Shown here: in pieces, positions 1 to 11,542 of the stretch
Layout: each line of letters opens with the position of its first letter
Position numbering within the stretch: position 1 is the first letter of the stretch
Assembly (NCBI RefSeq): GCF_013426205.1
Contig: NC_089427.1
Coordinates: 2,418,001-2,482,000, forward strand
DNA from: Metarhizium brunneum
Lineage: Eukaryota; Ascomycota; Sordariomycetes; Hypocreales; Clavicipitaceae
Direction: 5' to 3'
DNA: 64,000 bases
Notes under the pieces: generated by a model
The model's input: only the letters and a program-made list of their open reading frames with translations
Told to the model about the DNA's origin: nothing
Databases searched by the model: none
Made by a program: the position numbers and the translations under genes

Positions 1-17
1 CCAGACCCCGGTATCCA

Positions 18-1336
18 TCATGAGCCGATCTCGTTGGTAACCTCGACAAAGGCGTGCCACTGCTTCCAAGCTTGACCGCTCTTGATAGCCCACTTGGCTC
101 TCCTGAAGCCCTCCTTCCAGCGCTGACCAGCGTGGCCGCGCTCCAAAATGACCTTGCCATCATCGCCGTGCCCCATGTCACTGGTGTCGGCCTCACAGAT
201 GCCCGACACCACAAAAAGGGCGGCCGTATTGATGGCTATAAAGTCGATTAACGGATCATTTTCCGGGAACTCCCCGCAAAGAATCTGTCGCAGGATCTCG
301 GCATTCTCAGCCGCCTCCTTGCCTGGCGACACTTCGCTGAGGGCGTGAGGCGTGGCGCCGAAATCCTCCGGGGTAATGGTAAAGCGCTCAATGGCAACCT
401 CGCCTCCGGGAGACTTCTCCCGCAGCATCCAGCAAAGAGTCCCGCCGGCACAGCTAATCTCGTCGAGTTCCTCTTCTCCACAGACAATCAAGGCCTTGCG
501 GCAGCCAGCAGCTTTCAACGCCTCAGCAAAGGCCGGACCAAGGTCCCGTCGCCCAACACCAATCACCCGTGCCTCCAAGACATCCTCCACGGGGTTGGCC
601 AGTGGCCCCAGGTTGTTGAAGATGGTTCTGAATGGCAGCTGCTTTCGAACGGGAGCAACGTAGCGCATGCCGGTGTGGAAGACGGGCGCAAACAGGAAGC
701 TGTAGTTGGTCACCGAATACACCTTGACGAGGGAGCCGGACTTGACGGCGTTCAGGACCGGCGCCCTGGGTTTCATGCTGTTGAGCATGTCGGCGCTGCC
801 TGACTTGGAGGTGCTGGCTCTGTTTCCGTGCTTGGACACCATGAGAAGCGAAGAGGCGAGGATGGATGCTGTCGTGCTGACGTTGAAGGTGTTGTGAGAG
901 TCACCTCCTGTGCCAACAATGTCGCACTACATGTCAAAGTATCAACGGCATGCTCTGGCTGTATTGTAAGATGGATGAGCAGTATGGAACGTACCAAGCC
1001 GCCATTGTAAGCGCCTTCTTTCCTGCCTCTCCTCGCCAGAACTTCATTCAGCTCCTTGACCGGGATGTCCTCAGCAGCTTCCAGCATGACGGCCGCAGTC
1101 TTTTGCAGAACATCTGCTCGGAAATCCAACTTGGTGAAATGAAGGGCCATCAACAGCGCGGCGGTCTGCGCCTCGGTCACCTGGTTTGTGAAGAAATGAG
1201 AAATGGCCTCGGCAATTTCATCCGCCGTCACCTCATTATTGACGGGCCAGAGCTTGGTCAACAACGGCTTCAAGTCAACTGGAGGCAAACCCGGCTGGCT
1301 AGAGCCAGAGCCAGAGGGCGTGGGTGTGGATGCCAT
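18..1336 (-). CDS. TRP4: Anthranilate phosphoribosyltransferase
   Basis: Transfers the phosphoribosyl group of PRPP to anthranilate, the second committed step of tryptophan synthesis. Two exons on the minus strand: 1336-995 and 926-18, with a 68-nt GT-AG intron at 994-927 that is in phase, giving 416 residues. The family signature is complete: D-I-V-G-T-G-G-D-S at the start of exon 2 (PRPP/Mg loop), followed by K-H-G-N-R-A-S-T-S-K-S-G, and glycine-rich phosphate-binding stretches. The N-terminal helical domain (residues about 20-110) lies in exon 1. I chose the ATG at 1336; an upstream in-frame ATG at 1390 would add 18 residues. The gene is divergent from TFIIB across a spacer of about 0.7 kb. 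The domain order is as in other fungal enzymes and nothing looks broken. Identity is from family motifs recognised by eye. Confidence 0.93.
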
Positions 1337-2078
1337 TGTCGGGCTGTGACTTCGCAATATCACTGCAAGGTCACCAGGAGATGCTGGCAATATAGAGTTA
1401 TGCCAGGCTGTTATTAAATATTCGGGACAGCACTATGTTGAACCGGCCTCAACGTGAGTCAGCCCATCTGACTGACGGCTGCAATGTCAACTCAATTGAG
1501 CGTGAAGGTGCGGAAGTTTTAGTGGGTAAATGCTGATGCGAGGACCATTATTGGCTGATCTCGGATCCACGCGCTGGCTTTTAAATGTCCCTCAATGCAT
1601 CCTAGTACTGAAGTGTCCAAGTACCTGGGTACCTTTCAAGTTGGTGCAGGACGGTGCCGATAAAGAAAAAGATTCTGCGGGTTTCTGCTTCTGGTAGCTA
1701 CCAGTCATCAATCAGACCAATCAAGATTTTGCAATAATGACCAAGTTACTACTACAAGCTAGTACATGATTGACGACCCGTTGGCCGTATTAATAATGGA
1801 CTAGCTTCAGAAGCTGCGTGGAGTAAGCAAACTTCTAATTGTGGCGTGGTCATGTGACTTCGACCGCCAACGTGCATTTCACTGCTCTCCCCGGCCCAGC
1901 TCACGGCTGCCTTTTTTTCTTCCCCACGGCTAAGGGAGATTTTAATCCCTTCAGCTCGCAAAACAGTAGTTAAGAAAAGACACGAGAGCTGCAGACAAGA
2001 CTCGAGGCGGCCAAGCGAATCCGTAAAGTGTCTGAGCAAGTGACCTGCGGTCGCGCCGCCAATCCAGACGAAGCCAGG
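1337..2078. other. Divergent spacer between TRP4 and the TFIIB gene
   Basis: No supported gene. It must hold both promoters. There is a TACCTGGGTACC near-palindrome at about 1622-1633. The last 50 bases before the first in-frame ATG of TFIIB continue the TFIIB reading frame in the amino-acid register (from 2028) but without an ATG. I see no clear TATA box. Confidence 0.5.
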
Positions 2079-3122
2079 ATGTTTCCCCCAGGAGGAGACG
2101 CGAATGGCGGAGGCTACCAAGAAGACCTGAACAACATCCTTTGTTGTCCAGACTGCAAAGAGATCCCGCCCAACCTAGTGGAAGAGTTCTCCAGCGGTGA
2201 TATGGTGTGCCAGAGCTGTGGTGTTGTCGTCGGCACCCGTATCATCGACACGCGGTCGGAATGGCGTACCTTTGCCAACGACGATCATGGTGGCGATGAT
2301 CCCAGCCGTGTCGGCGGTCCGCAGGATGAGTTCGTGGAAGGCGAACAGCTTGCGACGACTGTCGCCTTCTCCGAGTCTAAGGCACACAAGGCTCTCTCGC
2401 GGACCCAGAACAACGCCAACCAGGATAAGGCGCAGAAGGGATTGATGCAGGCCTACAAAGAGATTGTTTCGCTCTGTGAAGCCATCAACATGGGCCAAAA
2501 CGTCTCCAACGCTGCCAAGCACATTTTCAAACTCGTCGACAAGCACAAGTTCATGAAGGGCAAGCCTCAGGAAGCTGTGATTGCCGGATGCATCTTCATC
2601 GCCTGTCGGCAGAACAACGTACCGCGAACGTTTCGTGAAATCTTCAACCTCACCAGTGTCAGCAAGAAGGAAGTCGGCCGCGTCTTCAAGCAGCTGCAAA
2701 AGTTTCTCCAAAAGCTGCAGGATACCGAGGGCGAGGGCGCGACGGGCTTGAACACTGTGACCAATTACGAAAATACCTCTGTTGGTGCCGAAGATCTTTG
2801 CAGCCGGTACGTGTCGCAACTCGGCTTCAAGAACCAGCAAAAGATTTCCAAGATTTCCCGAGACTTGGCGGAGAAGGCAAACGACATCTCGGCGCTTGCT
2901 GGACGATCTCCCCTCTCCGTGGCTGCCGCGTGCATCTATATGGCTTGTCATCTTGTCGGCGAACCTCGCTCATCGCTTCCTATTGCGAAGCAAGCGGGTG
3001 TTAGTGACGGCACTGTGAAGACAGCCTATAAGCATCTTTTTGCCGCCCGTGAGCAGCTCATTAAAAAGGAATGGCTTGAGGATGGTGGTAGTATGGACAA
3101 CATCCCCCAGGTGCAGGCATAA
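2079..3122 (+). CDS. SUA7: Transcription initiation factor IIB (TFIIB)
   Basis: General RNA polymerase II initiation factor that bridges TBP-bound promoter DNA and the polymerase. From the ATG at 2079 it encodes 347 residues without introns. An N-terminal zinc ribbon (C-P-D-C ... C-Q-S-C) is followed by the reader/linker region I-I-D-T-R-S-E-W-R-T-F and two cyclin-like repeats, the second containing L-A-G-R-S-P-L-S-V-A-A-A-C-I-Y-M-A. The frame is open upstream to 2028, where GTG-TCT-GAG-CAA reads like a conventional M-S-E-Q start with A changed to G. The real start could therefore be ATG 2079, or an intron could split the start codon, since AG lies directly before TGTCTGAG at 2029. Length and domain order are normal for TFIIB. 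Some ribbon/reader residues (V-V-V-G-T where I expect a pattern like L-V-L-G-D) look unusual, so a divergent paralogue is possible. Confidence 0.85.
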   Translation: MFPPGGDANGGGYQEDLNNILCCPDCKEIPPNLVEEFSSGDMVCQSCGVVVGTRIIDTRSEWRTFANDDHGGDDPSRVGGPQDEFVEGEQLATTVAFSESKAHKALSRTQNNANQDKAQKGLMQAYKEIVSLCEAINMGQNVSNAAKHIFKLVDKHKFMKGKPQEAVIAGCIFIACRQNNVPRTFREIFNLTSVSKKEVGRVFKQLQKFLQKLQDTEGEGATGLNTVTNYENTSVGAEDLCSRYVSQLGFKNQQKISKISRDLAEKANDISALAGRSPLSVAAACIYMACHLVGEPRSSLPIAKQAGVSDGTVKTAYKHLFAAREQLIKKEWLEDGGSMDNIPQVQA

Positions 3123-4884
3123 GAGGGAACACTCGAGGCGTTCTGGTTTAAAGCCGAATGGATATCGCATGAATGCTCATGACCTTTGTGTGTTGGACCT
3201 TTTTTTTCTTTTCTCCCTTGCTTTTTTCTTCGGAAGGTTGTTGTCGTTGATTCGTGAACCTGAAAATCGCAAGCTGTTTTAAGCTTATTATTCTTTGTTT
3301 CATTTTTATTTTAGACGAGCAGCAGCGCAATTCGGCCATGGCGTTAGACAGGGGAATTTGATATTTTTGTGAAACTGGCTCAATTGGTACGGTCAGGCCA
3401 CTGGTTGAGGTACTTACACCGGGCAGAAGAATTAGAAGAGCCTAGATTGGGATATCAGAAATAGCTCTGAGCGGGTAATACAAAAATTGACACCATAACT
3501 TCTGCGTGTTTCTGTGTAGGCGCTCCTGTGAGTTGTAACAAACGTATTGACTGCCCTTGCCATCCACGAAAGATTGCCTCCAACAACAAGCATAAACTGT
3601 ACAGCCAGCAACAGCCGCCTGGCCATTTTCGAATTTACCCAACCGTTACCCATCTTTAACACTCGCTCTGGATTACAATGTCCTGTGATAAGTTCACCGA
3701 GCCCGTATAGTGACACTTTATTTATTGACACCGACAGCGTCGTTGGATACAGGGGCCCAAGCGATTGAGAGAAGAGCACTCTGACAAGGCAATGCAGAGC
3801 TGTGGTAGGCGGGAATAGTTCATCGTGATGGATGAGCAAGTCCTCCACGTCCACAACAGGTCCTTTATTGGGATGAAGCCACCACATGCAGGGGCCTGTT
3901 TATGCACATTAGATTAATGTTCCGGCGCAAGCGCCATTGCCGCCCACACGTGGCTTGACTTCTTAGTCTAATGGAAGTTCTTGATTGTTCCCTATGGCCT
4001 GGCGTGCTCAGTTCTGGGGCTGGCTGGCTGGCTTGATGCTTGCGGATTGGCGCACATGGTCTGTTGGCGGACGCCGCCTCAGGGGGGCAGGCCAAGGCGC
4101 CGTCCAACCATGGCTGCATGCTGAGAGGCGAGAGGCCACCATTCTTTGTCCAGTCCACCCAAGTGTGTTCACAAGGTTGCCACCTGGTCGCGCTCGAGTC
4201 AATGTCCGTATTGTGCTTGAATAGTAGCGGTAGCTGAACGGAGTAGTCCGTAGCCCGGCGGGCAACGCTTGAACCGATGTCGCTGGTATTGTAGATCTAT
4301 TGCGTGTTGCTGTCGATCAATGATCCATTGGTGAAAAGGGAGGTGGCGTGTAAATGGAGTACTAATACTCCGTAGTCTGAGCAAACCAACAACCGTGCCC
4401 TACTCTGTGCGAGACTCGAAAATCCTTTCTAGATCTTGGGGAGGAAAGTCCTTCGTTCGCTGCCTTCGTCGTTTGTCTGCCAGAAAATAAGAGTCGAGCC
4501 ACCACGTAGCACTGCATTGCACTGCCCAACCGACCCAGGCGCTTCAACGGTTCCGTCGCTCGATCCGAGACCTTGTCTTGGACAACGCGCCCACGGCCCG
4601 GAAGACGCCCTAGACCCCTGTGCAATAGTCCCTTTTCTCCATCTTTTGGATACGAGGCGCCGTCCTGGTTTCACTCTGGATGTGGGTATTTTCTCGCCGG
4701 TGCACTGGGACGTGACGAATGCGTCGAGCTGGGCAGCAACGTAAGAAGGCCTGGGTTTGCTGTTGGCATCCTTCGTTTTTCAAGCCCCAATCTCGCCTCA
4801 GAGCCCTTGTCCTTCGTTCTTGGGATTCCGAAGAGTTGGCAGCGGGAAGTGTCCGGCTCTCCTTGATTCGCTTCCAATCGCATC
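3123..4884. other. Spacer, TFIIB 3' side to P4-ATPase 5' side
   Basis: No supported gene in 1.76 kb. T-rich tracts at 3199-3310 fit a TFIIB 3' UTR. A TACTCCGTA motif lies at 4366-4374. The longest open frame (minus, 3432-3887) has no recognisable family and no splice context, so I do not call it. Confidence 0.5.
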
Positions 4885-7800
4885 ATGGCCGAGAGTGAGT
4901 ACAGCACAACGGAAAAGCGCCCGGTCCAAAATACCCACGAATCCAAATTGCGACGACATAAAACACCGGCCATTCGAGCCCCTTCAATACAGCAGCTGGA
5001 GAGCAAGCTCCGTGATGCCGCCAGCAAGTTCTATCAGTCCACTGTGGTCGAACTAATCCTACGGCGCAAGCATTTGTCTGCTTCCAAAGACGGAAGGCAC
5101 ATCCCACTTGCCGTTGAGCACAGCGAGCCCTTGATCGACACCAGACGAGGCCACGCATACATCTCCAACAATGTTCGGACCTCACGATACACGGTGTGGA
5201 ATTTCATCCCGAAGCAGCTGTTTTTTCAATTCACTCGCGTGGGGAACTTTTACTTTTTGTGTGTTGGCGTGCCGCAAATGGTGAGCATCTTGACACCAGT
5301 CGACTCCCTCCCTCTGCTTCGCCGTTGAGCCTTCGGCCTTTGTCCCGCTAACCTTGTTTCGACCACAGATTCCCGGATTGTCGACGACTGGGTCGTATAC
5401 AACAATCTTGCCTTTACTTTTCTTTATTCTCTTGACAGTCGCCAAGGAGGGATATGACGATTTTAGGAGACATCGATTGGACAAGGTGGAAAATGCCAAC
5501 TTTGCGACAGTCCTTGGTCGAGAAGACCACTACACGGGGAAACTCAAGCCACCGAATCTACTCCATCGTCTGAACCCTTTCCATATTAAGACTACAGCAC
5601 AACCTAGGCCTGGCCCCGCCGACGAGTTTCAGGGTATTCGCTGGGTGCCGACTAGGTGGAGCAACATCAAGGTTGGGGACATCGTGAGGGTGTCTCGCGA
5701 TGAACCCATCCCAGCCGATCTGGTCTTACTACACAGTGATGGAGAAAACGGTCTGACATATATCGACACGATGGCTCTTGATGGTGAAACAAATCTCAAA
5801 ACCAAACAGGTTTGTCATGCCCTTGAGGGTTGTGGCACGATTCAAGGAATCTCAACTTCCCAAGCTGAGTTTGTTGTAGAAGACCCGAATCCTGAACTCT
5901 TCAATTTTGACGGTAGAGTCACGGTGAATGGGAAAGCTGTGCCATTGACGCTGAATGATGTCATTTACAGAGGGAGCGTCATGAGAAATACTACGTCTGC
6001 TACCGGGATTGTCATCAACACTGGAGAGGAATGCAAGGTGCGCATGAACTCAAACCAGCACCCGAGAGCAAAAAAGCCGGCACTTGAAAAAGTCGTCAAC
6101 ATGGTTGTTATAACCCTTGCCACTTATGTTGTTATTCTCTCTGTCGGCGTATCAATGGGCTATGTCAAATGGAAAAGCGATTATGAGCAGCATGCCTGGT
6201 ATTTGGACATGGCCACGGTCCCCTTTTACCAAATCATCATCGCATTCATTATTATGTTTAACAACGTTGTTCCTCTGGCTCTATACATTAGCTTGGAGAT
6301 TGTCAAGATTGGCCAGCTATTGCTACTGAATTCCGACATCGAAATGTACCATGACGAGTCTGACACTCCCGCTCGGTGCAACACCAACACCATCTTGGAG
6401 AATTTAGGTCAAGTTGGCTACATATTTTCTGACAAAACTGGAACCTTGACGGACAACATAATGAAATTCCGCAAATTGAGTGTTGCAGGCACCGTTTGGT
6501 TGCATGAGGACCTGATCGATGATGAGGATATTCAGAAACCACCTGCACATTCCGGAGAGATGAGCTACTCCGACCGAAAAGGCTCAGTTCAAAAATCCGG
6601 CCCTATCATTCTTGAGGAACAAATAAACGACTTAGAGATGCCAATGTCTCCATCAAGGGCATCGTTTGGTGGCCGACGGTCGTCCTCGCAATGGCGTTCA
6701 ACGGGTCGCCCAGACCATATCCAACCAGACGTCAATACATCTGATCTCGTTGACTATCTCAGAATTCGACCACATTCCGCGTTTGCCAGGAAAGCTAAAG
6801 AGTATCTGTTGGCGGTTGCCTTGTGCCACACTTGCTTACCTGAAGTAAAAGACGGTAAAATTGATTTCCAAGCATCCTCGCCGGATGAGTTAGCTTTGGT
6901 TCGAGCCGCCTACGAGTTAGGATATCAGGTTACCCGTCGTACAGCCAAATCAGTCACCTTGCAAGTCCCTCTGCCCAGCGGGGGCTTTGAAAAAATGACA
7001 TTCGAGATTTTGGATGTGATCGAGTTCAGCAGCGCACGAAAACGCATGTCAATCGTTGTCCGGTATCCAGATGGGCGGATATCGATTATCTGCAAAGGTG
7101 CCGATTCGGTGATTTTGCCTAGGCTAAAATTAGCTTCCTTGGCTATGCAAAAGGCCAGTGAAGTGAGAAAAAGTGCAGATCTTGAACATGAGATGTACCG
7201 TCGAAGCCAACAGTACGAACCTCGTAATAGTTTCGGCGGTAGGCCGAGTCTAACCGTACGCCGAACTGCCGGTCTACACCGAGGCCGCAGTATCGATCAA
7301 CAACGATCTTCTATGAAAAGACGACAGTCGTTCGAAATCCACAAGCTCATGAGACTTTCCGATGACCGCCCACATGGCGGGTTGTCTGCACCGCGCGGAG
7401 TCTCCTTGGACGTATCTAGAACGAAGCTACTAAGCCAATCGAACCATCACCAACCGCAATCCTTACCAGAGCACCTCGGTTTCCTTGAAGACTCTACCAT
7501 ATATGATGAATCTGAGGTTTTTACCAAGTGCTTTAAGCACTTGGACGATTTTGCAACAGAAGGCTTGAGAACATTGCTCTATGCCCAAAAGTTTGTATCC
7601 GATCATGACTACAGGGCTTGGAAAAAGCGCTACGATGACGCATCAACCAGTCTTGTAAATCGGCAGGACCTCATTGAGGCGGCGGCTGATGTGATTGAAC
7701 AGTCGTTTGATCTTGTCGGAGCAACTGCGATTGAAGACAAGCTCCAGCAAGGGGTTCCAGAAACTATTGACAAACTACGACGAGCCAACATCAAAATCTG

Positions 7801-9269
7801 GATGCTGACTGGTGACAAGCGTGAGACGGCCATCAACATTGCACATTCCGCCCGGATATGCCGCCCTGGATCCGACCTGTACGTTCTGGACGTCGCCAAA
7901 GAGCCGCTGGAAGCCCAGCTCATGGCACTGGCCGAGGAGCTGCACACCGGGTCGATACACAGCGTCGTTGTCATTGATGGTCAAACCTTGGCAGCTGTCG
8001 AAAAGTCCAACACTCTTTCAAAACAATTTTTCGCAATCATGCTGCTTGTTGATTCGGTGATTTGCTGTCGTGCATCTCCTGCCCAGAAGGCCCTTCTGGT
8101 CAGAACTGTGCGATCCTCCTTGGGCAAGTTCAAGAGCAACAAGCATAGCGGTTTGACCTTGGCCATTGGCGATGGAGCTAATGACTTGGCCATGATCCAA
8201 GCAAGCCATGTGGGTATTGGAATATCTGGAAAAGAAGGACTGCAGGCTGCACGTGTTGCAGACTACGCCATTGCGCAATTCCGTTATTTGCAGCGACTAC
8301 TTCTGGTCCATGGCCGATGGAACTATGTACGGACGGCGAAGTTTATTCTCTACACGTTTTGGAAAGAAATGTTCTTCTACCTACCAACTGCCCAGTATCA
8401 AAGATACAATGGATACACCGGTACATCGCTCTACCAAGCCACGAGCTTGACAGTATTCAACACCCTGTTCACAAGCCTATGCACAATTTGTTTGGGTATC
8501 TGGGAACAGGATCTGAGCGCCGAGACACTCCTTGCTGTCCCGGAGCTTTACGTATATGGACAACGCAACATGGGACTGAATGCATGGAAATATGCACGCT
8601 GGATGTTTTTGGCTGCAGTCGAAGGAGTCATTGTCTGGTACGGCGTCTGGGCAGGGTACGGTTGGATTTCTCCTACCGCCCGCGACGAGGGTCTATACGC
8701 ACTCGGGACTCTCGTGTTTACTGTCGGAGTGCTGTGGATCAACTGGAAGCTATTGTAAGTCAAGTCTGCACACATTTGTTTCTTCAAAAACAGACTTTTT
8801 CTAACACGTTGATAGCATTTTCGAAACCCACTACAAATCAACCATCGTCATGTGTTCCTTTTTCATCACAACATGGGGTTGGTTTGCCTGGCTGTCCTTT
8901 TTAGACGGCGTTTATGCACCAGGTCCAGAAGGCCCGTATCTAATTCGGCATACTTTTACACGAGCATTCGGCGACGATGCTGTATGGTGGGCGACAGTCT
9001 TTATTGTTCTCGCATTTCTAGGCCTCCTGGAACTCGTCGGCAAGACTATCAAGCGTAACATGTTGGTAGCAGGCGTGTGGCACTGGCCCCCGTGGAAAAG
9101 GCACCGATTGAACGATAACGTGGAGGAATGGGACCTCCAAGTATGGCAGGAAATGGAACAGGACCCCAAGGTCCGGGAACGGCTGAGAAGACTGGCCAAT
9201 GACGAGGAGACAATGGAAGACATAGAAGCGGAGGATGTGTTCAATGTCGAAGCTAGAATGGATGGGTAG
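4885..9269 (+). CDS. DNF3: P4-type ATPase, phospholipid flippase (Dnf3 type)
   Basis: Moves phospholipids from the lumenal/outer to the cytosolic leaflet of Golgi, endosomal or plasma membranes using ATP. Three exons: 4885-5280, 5369-8754 and 8816-9269 (introns of 88 and 61 nt), giving 1411 residues. Key motifs by position: TM1 around 115-132, D-G-E-T around 270 (actuator loop), phosphorylation motif D-K-T-G-T-L-T with the acceptor Asp at about 487, T-G-D-K in the P domain, and G-D-G-A-N-D around 1067. Ten membrane segments are expected, and the last four are readable near the C-terminus. The segment after TM1 (I-P-G-L-S-T-T-G) and the Ser/Arg-rich insertions in the N domain (about 520-590 and 730-830) resemble the fungal Dnf3 branch rather than Drs2 or Neo1; this assignment is inferred. 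The gene converges on the MFS gene with a 220-bp gap. Confidence 0.92.
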
Positions 9270-9489
9270 AATATGGTGCTTTGTTTCCTCGCTTTTGTTT
9301 TTCTGTTTTTGGCCCTTGTTGGCGCTGAGAAAGACGCATGATACCCCCGAGTTTTGAGACACGATACCACTCATGAGTAGAACAAGTACGTACAGAATTG
9401 TCATGTAGAGATATGAGAACTTATTATTTTGTCATCATGGTTTGCTGTATTCGCATGCAAATCTATAACACTTGGCTCGCCGAGCTATG

Positions 9490-11542
9490 CTACTTCTTCT
9501 CCGCCACAGTCCTCTCGAGGTCATTACTGTTATTTTCCGTCGAGACGATCCCGCCGCCAGATTCATCCCTGACCAAAGTGGCAGCAGGTCTCGACTTGCC
9601 TATAATATCCATGCTCCTGAACGCCGTCACAACCACCAACAAGGAGGCCGTTCCAAACGCAAAATTCACCCAGCTGGCGGCCCTCAAGCCCGTAAGCGAA
9701 TCCGCGTCCCACTGCCGAATAGGGCCTGCCTCCTTGACGACAACGCCACGCGCCTTGGCCATGGCAGCCGTTTGAATAGCCGTGCCAACGGCCAGGCCTA
9801 TGGAGCGGCCAAACTGTCCCACGGCATTGATCAACGCTCCACCAATGGCCTGGTCCTCCCGCGGGAGAGCCTGGGACGTGAACAGCGTCAGACAGGGCCA
9901 GGTGGTATCGGCGCCCACGACGGCGAGTACCATGGCGGGAAACCCGTACGCCCAGTACGTCGTGGTCGGGGGGATCGGGACAGCGTACAGCAGACACGCC
10001 ACCGACGTGGCCAGCGTTCCACACACAAGAATAAACAGTGTCGGTATGCGACTCAGCAGCTGGGCGACAATGAGAGCCACCAGGACGCCCGTCACACCGG
10101 TGGGGATATACCGCAGCATGGTGTTCAGCGGCGATAGTCCCTGGAAGTCCTGGAAGAAATAGGTAGTGAAGATGAGATAGTTGTTGAAGGCGGCGAAGAA
10201 GAGGCCCATGATGACCATGGCGGCGGTGAACCGCCTATTGCGGAAGACGGAGGTCTTGATGAGCGGCGCGCGAGAAACGCCGCGGGCATGCCGGCGCTCG
10301 AGGCAGATTTGCCAGAGCGCGAAGAGCGCGATCAGGAGGATGGACATGACGAGGATCACGGGCACCCAGGGCGTGGCCCAGCCAACGACATTACCTTCTG
10401 TGAGGGAGAGGTTGAGGGCTAGGAGCGCGGTGGTGATGAGCGCCGCGCCGAGCCAGTCCACCGCCGGGGGCTGGCTCTCGGAAACGCTGCCGTCTGGTTT
10501 GGTGTCCGAGGGAGGGGGAGGAGGCGGGCGAGGCGGGATGAGCAGGATTCCAGCGACTGTTATGATGGCGGAGAGGATGGCGAGCGCGCCAAACACCCAT
10601 CTCCAATTGGCGTATTCGGCGATGAGGCCGGAGAGGAGATTGCCGCATACACTGCCCAGGGGGGCGCCAGCTCCTTGACAAGACAAAGGTCAGCGGGTGG
10701 CCGAGTCTGGGCTCGAGTTGAACTCACCGTACGTGCTGAAGGCGTAGTTTTTTGCTTTCCCCGGCGGGAACGTGACGCCCAATATCCCAATAGCCGTGGG
10801 CACCGTCGCGGCCGCTCCCTATCGAATGAGCCTTTAGCATTCATCTCATTACACGTGATTGTGCATGTCAAAACCTACCAGTCCCTGTAGCCCTCGGAAC
10901 AGATTAAAGGCAGTCTCATTAGGCATAAACGGATTCGCCGCCGTAACACACGTCACCCACAGGGAACCCAGGATGAAGATGAGCCGCTTGCCGTAGATGT
11001 CGGCAATGCGACCCCAAAGCAAGAGGAAGCACCCAAAGGCAAGGGAATAGGAAGAAACGATCCACTGCTGACGACTTTCGGGGATGTCGAGGCGTCGTCC
11101 AATGGTAGGGAGGATGATGACGACGCTTTGGATGTTGAGAACCTGGCAAAAGAGTCCCTGTCAGTTGGTCTTTTGTCTTGATTATTTTGCTCCCCCTTGC
11201 CAATTATCCAGAGTCGTTAAGGGGAATGAAAGTATGAATGAAAGTATCGGGTGGTTCCCGTCAGTCGAAGAGAAGCCACCCAAAACAATTTGACCGACTT
11301 ACGTTGAGAAAGGCGGCCCCAGTGACGGTAGCCACAAGCGCAATACATCGTGCCTTGGACATGGGCAAGTCACCATTCTCATCTTGGCTGCCGGGCTCGT
11401 TTCGCTCAAGGCTGGCATCCGAGTCATCATGGTTTGTATGCACCGAGACGGTCCTGGTGTTGTGGTTTCCGTCGGAATCCGCCCGTCCCTGTTGCGACCT
11501 CGACGTCGTATCCCTTTCGGCAGTCAGAGGCTCGGAGCCCAT
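9490..11542 (-). CDS. MFS transporter, DHA2-like 14-TM drug:H+ antiporter
   Basis: Predicted proton-coupled exporter of the plasma or vacuolar membrane; substrate unknown. Four exons: 11542-11303, 11142-10879, 10818-10728 and 10673-9490, giving 592 residues. Splice phases match, and the last acceptor could shift by 3 nt. Motif A is seen as G-R-I-A-D-I-Y-G-K-R after TM2, motif B as F-R-G-L-Q-G-L-G in TM4, and an antiporter-type motif C as G-A-G-A-P-L-G followed by N-W-R-W-V-F. The hydrophobic profile supports about 14 segments, as in the DHA2 (Atr1-like) group. The N-terminal 70 residues are polar, and a Pro-rich P-P-P-P-P-P loop lies between TM6 and TM7. The start is the ATG at 11542; the frame extends upstream only through a GTG. 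It is not near any biosynthetic gene, so a role in self-resistance is not implied. Confidence 0.87.

Noticed and set aside
2175..2951. Minus-strand open frame (258 codons) opposite TFIIB
   Set aside because: Antisense shadow of a well-supported gene, with no family resemblance.
3432..3887. 151-codon minus-strand open frame
   Set aside because: No recognisable family and no supporting signals.
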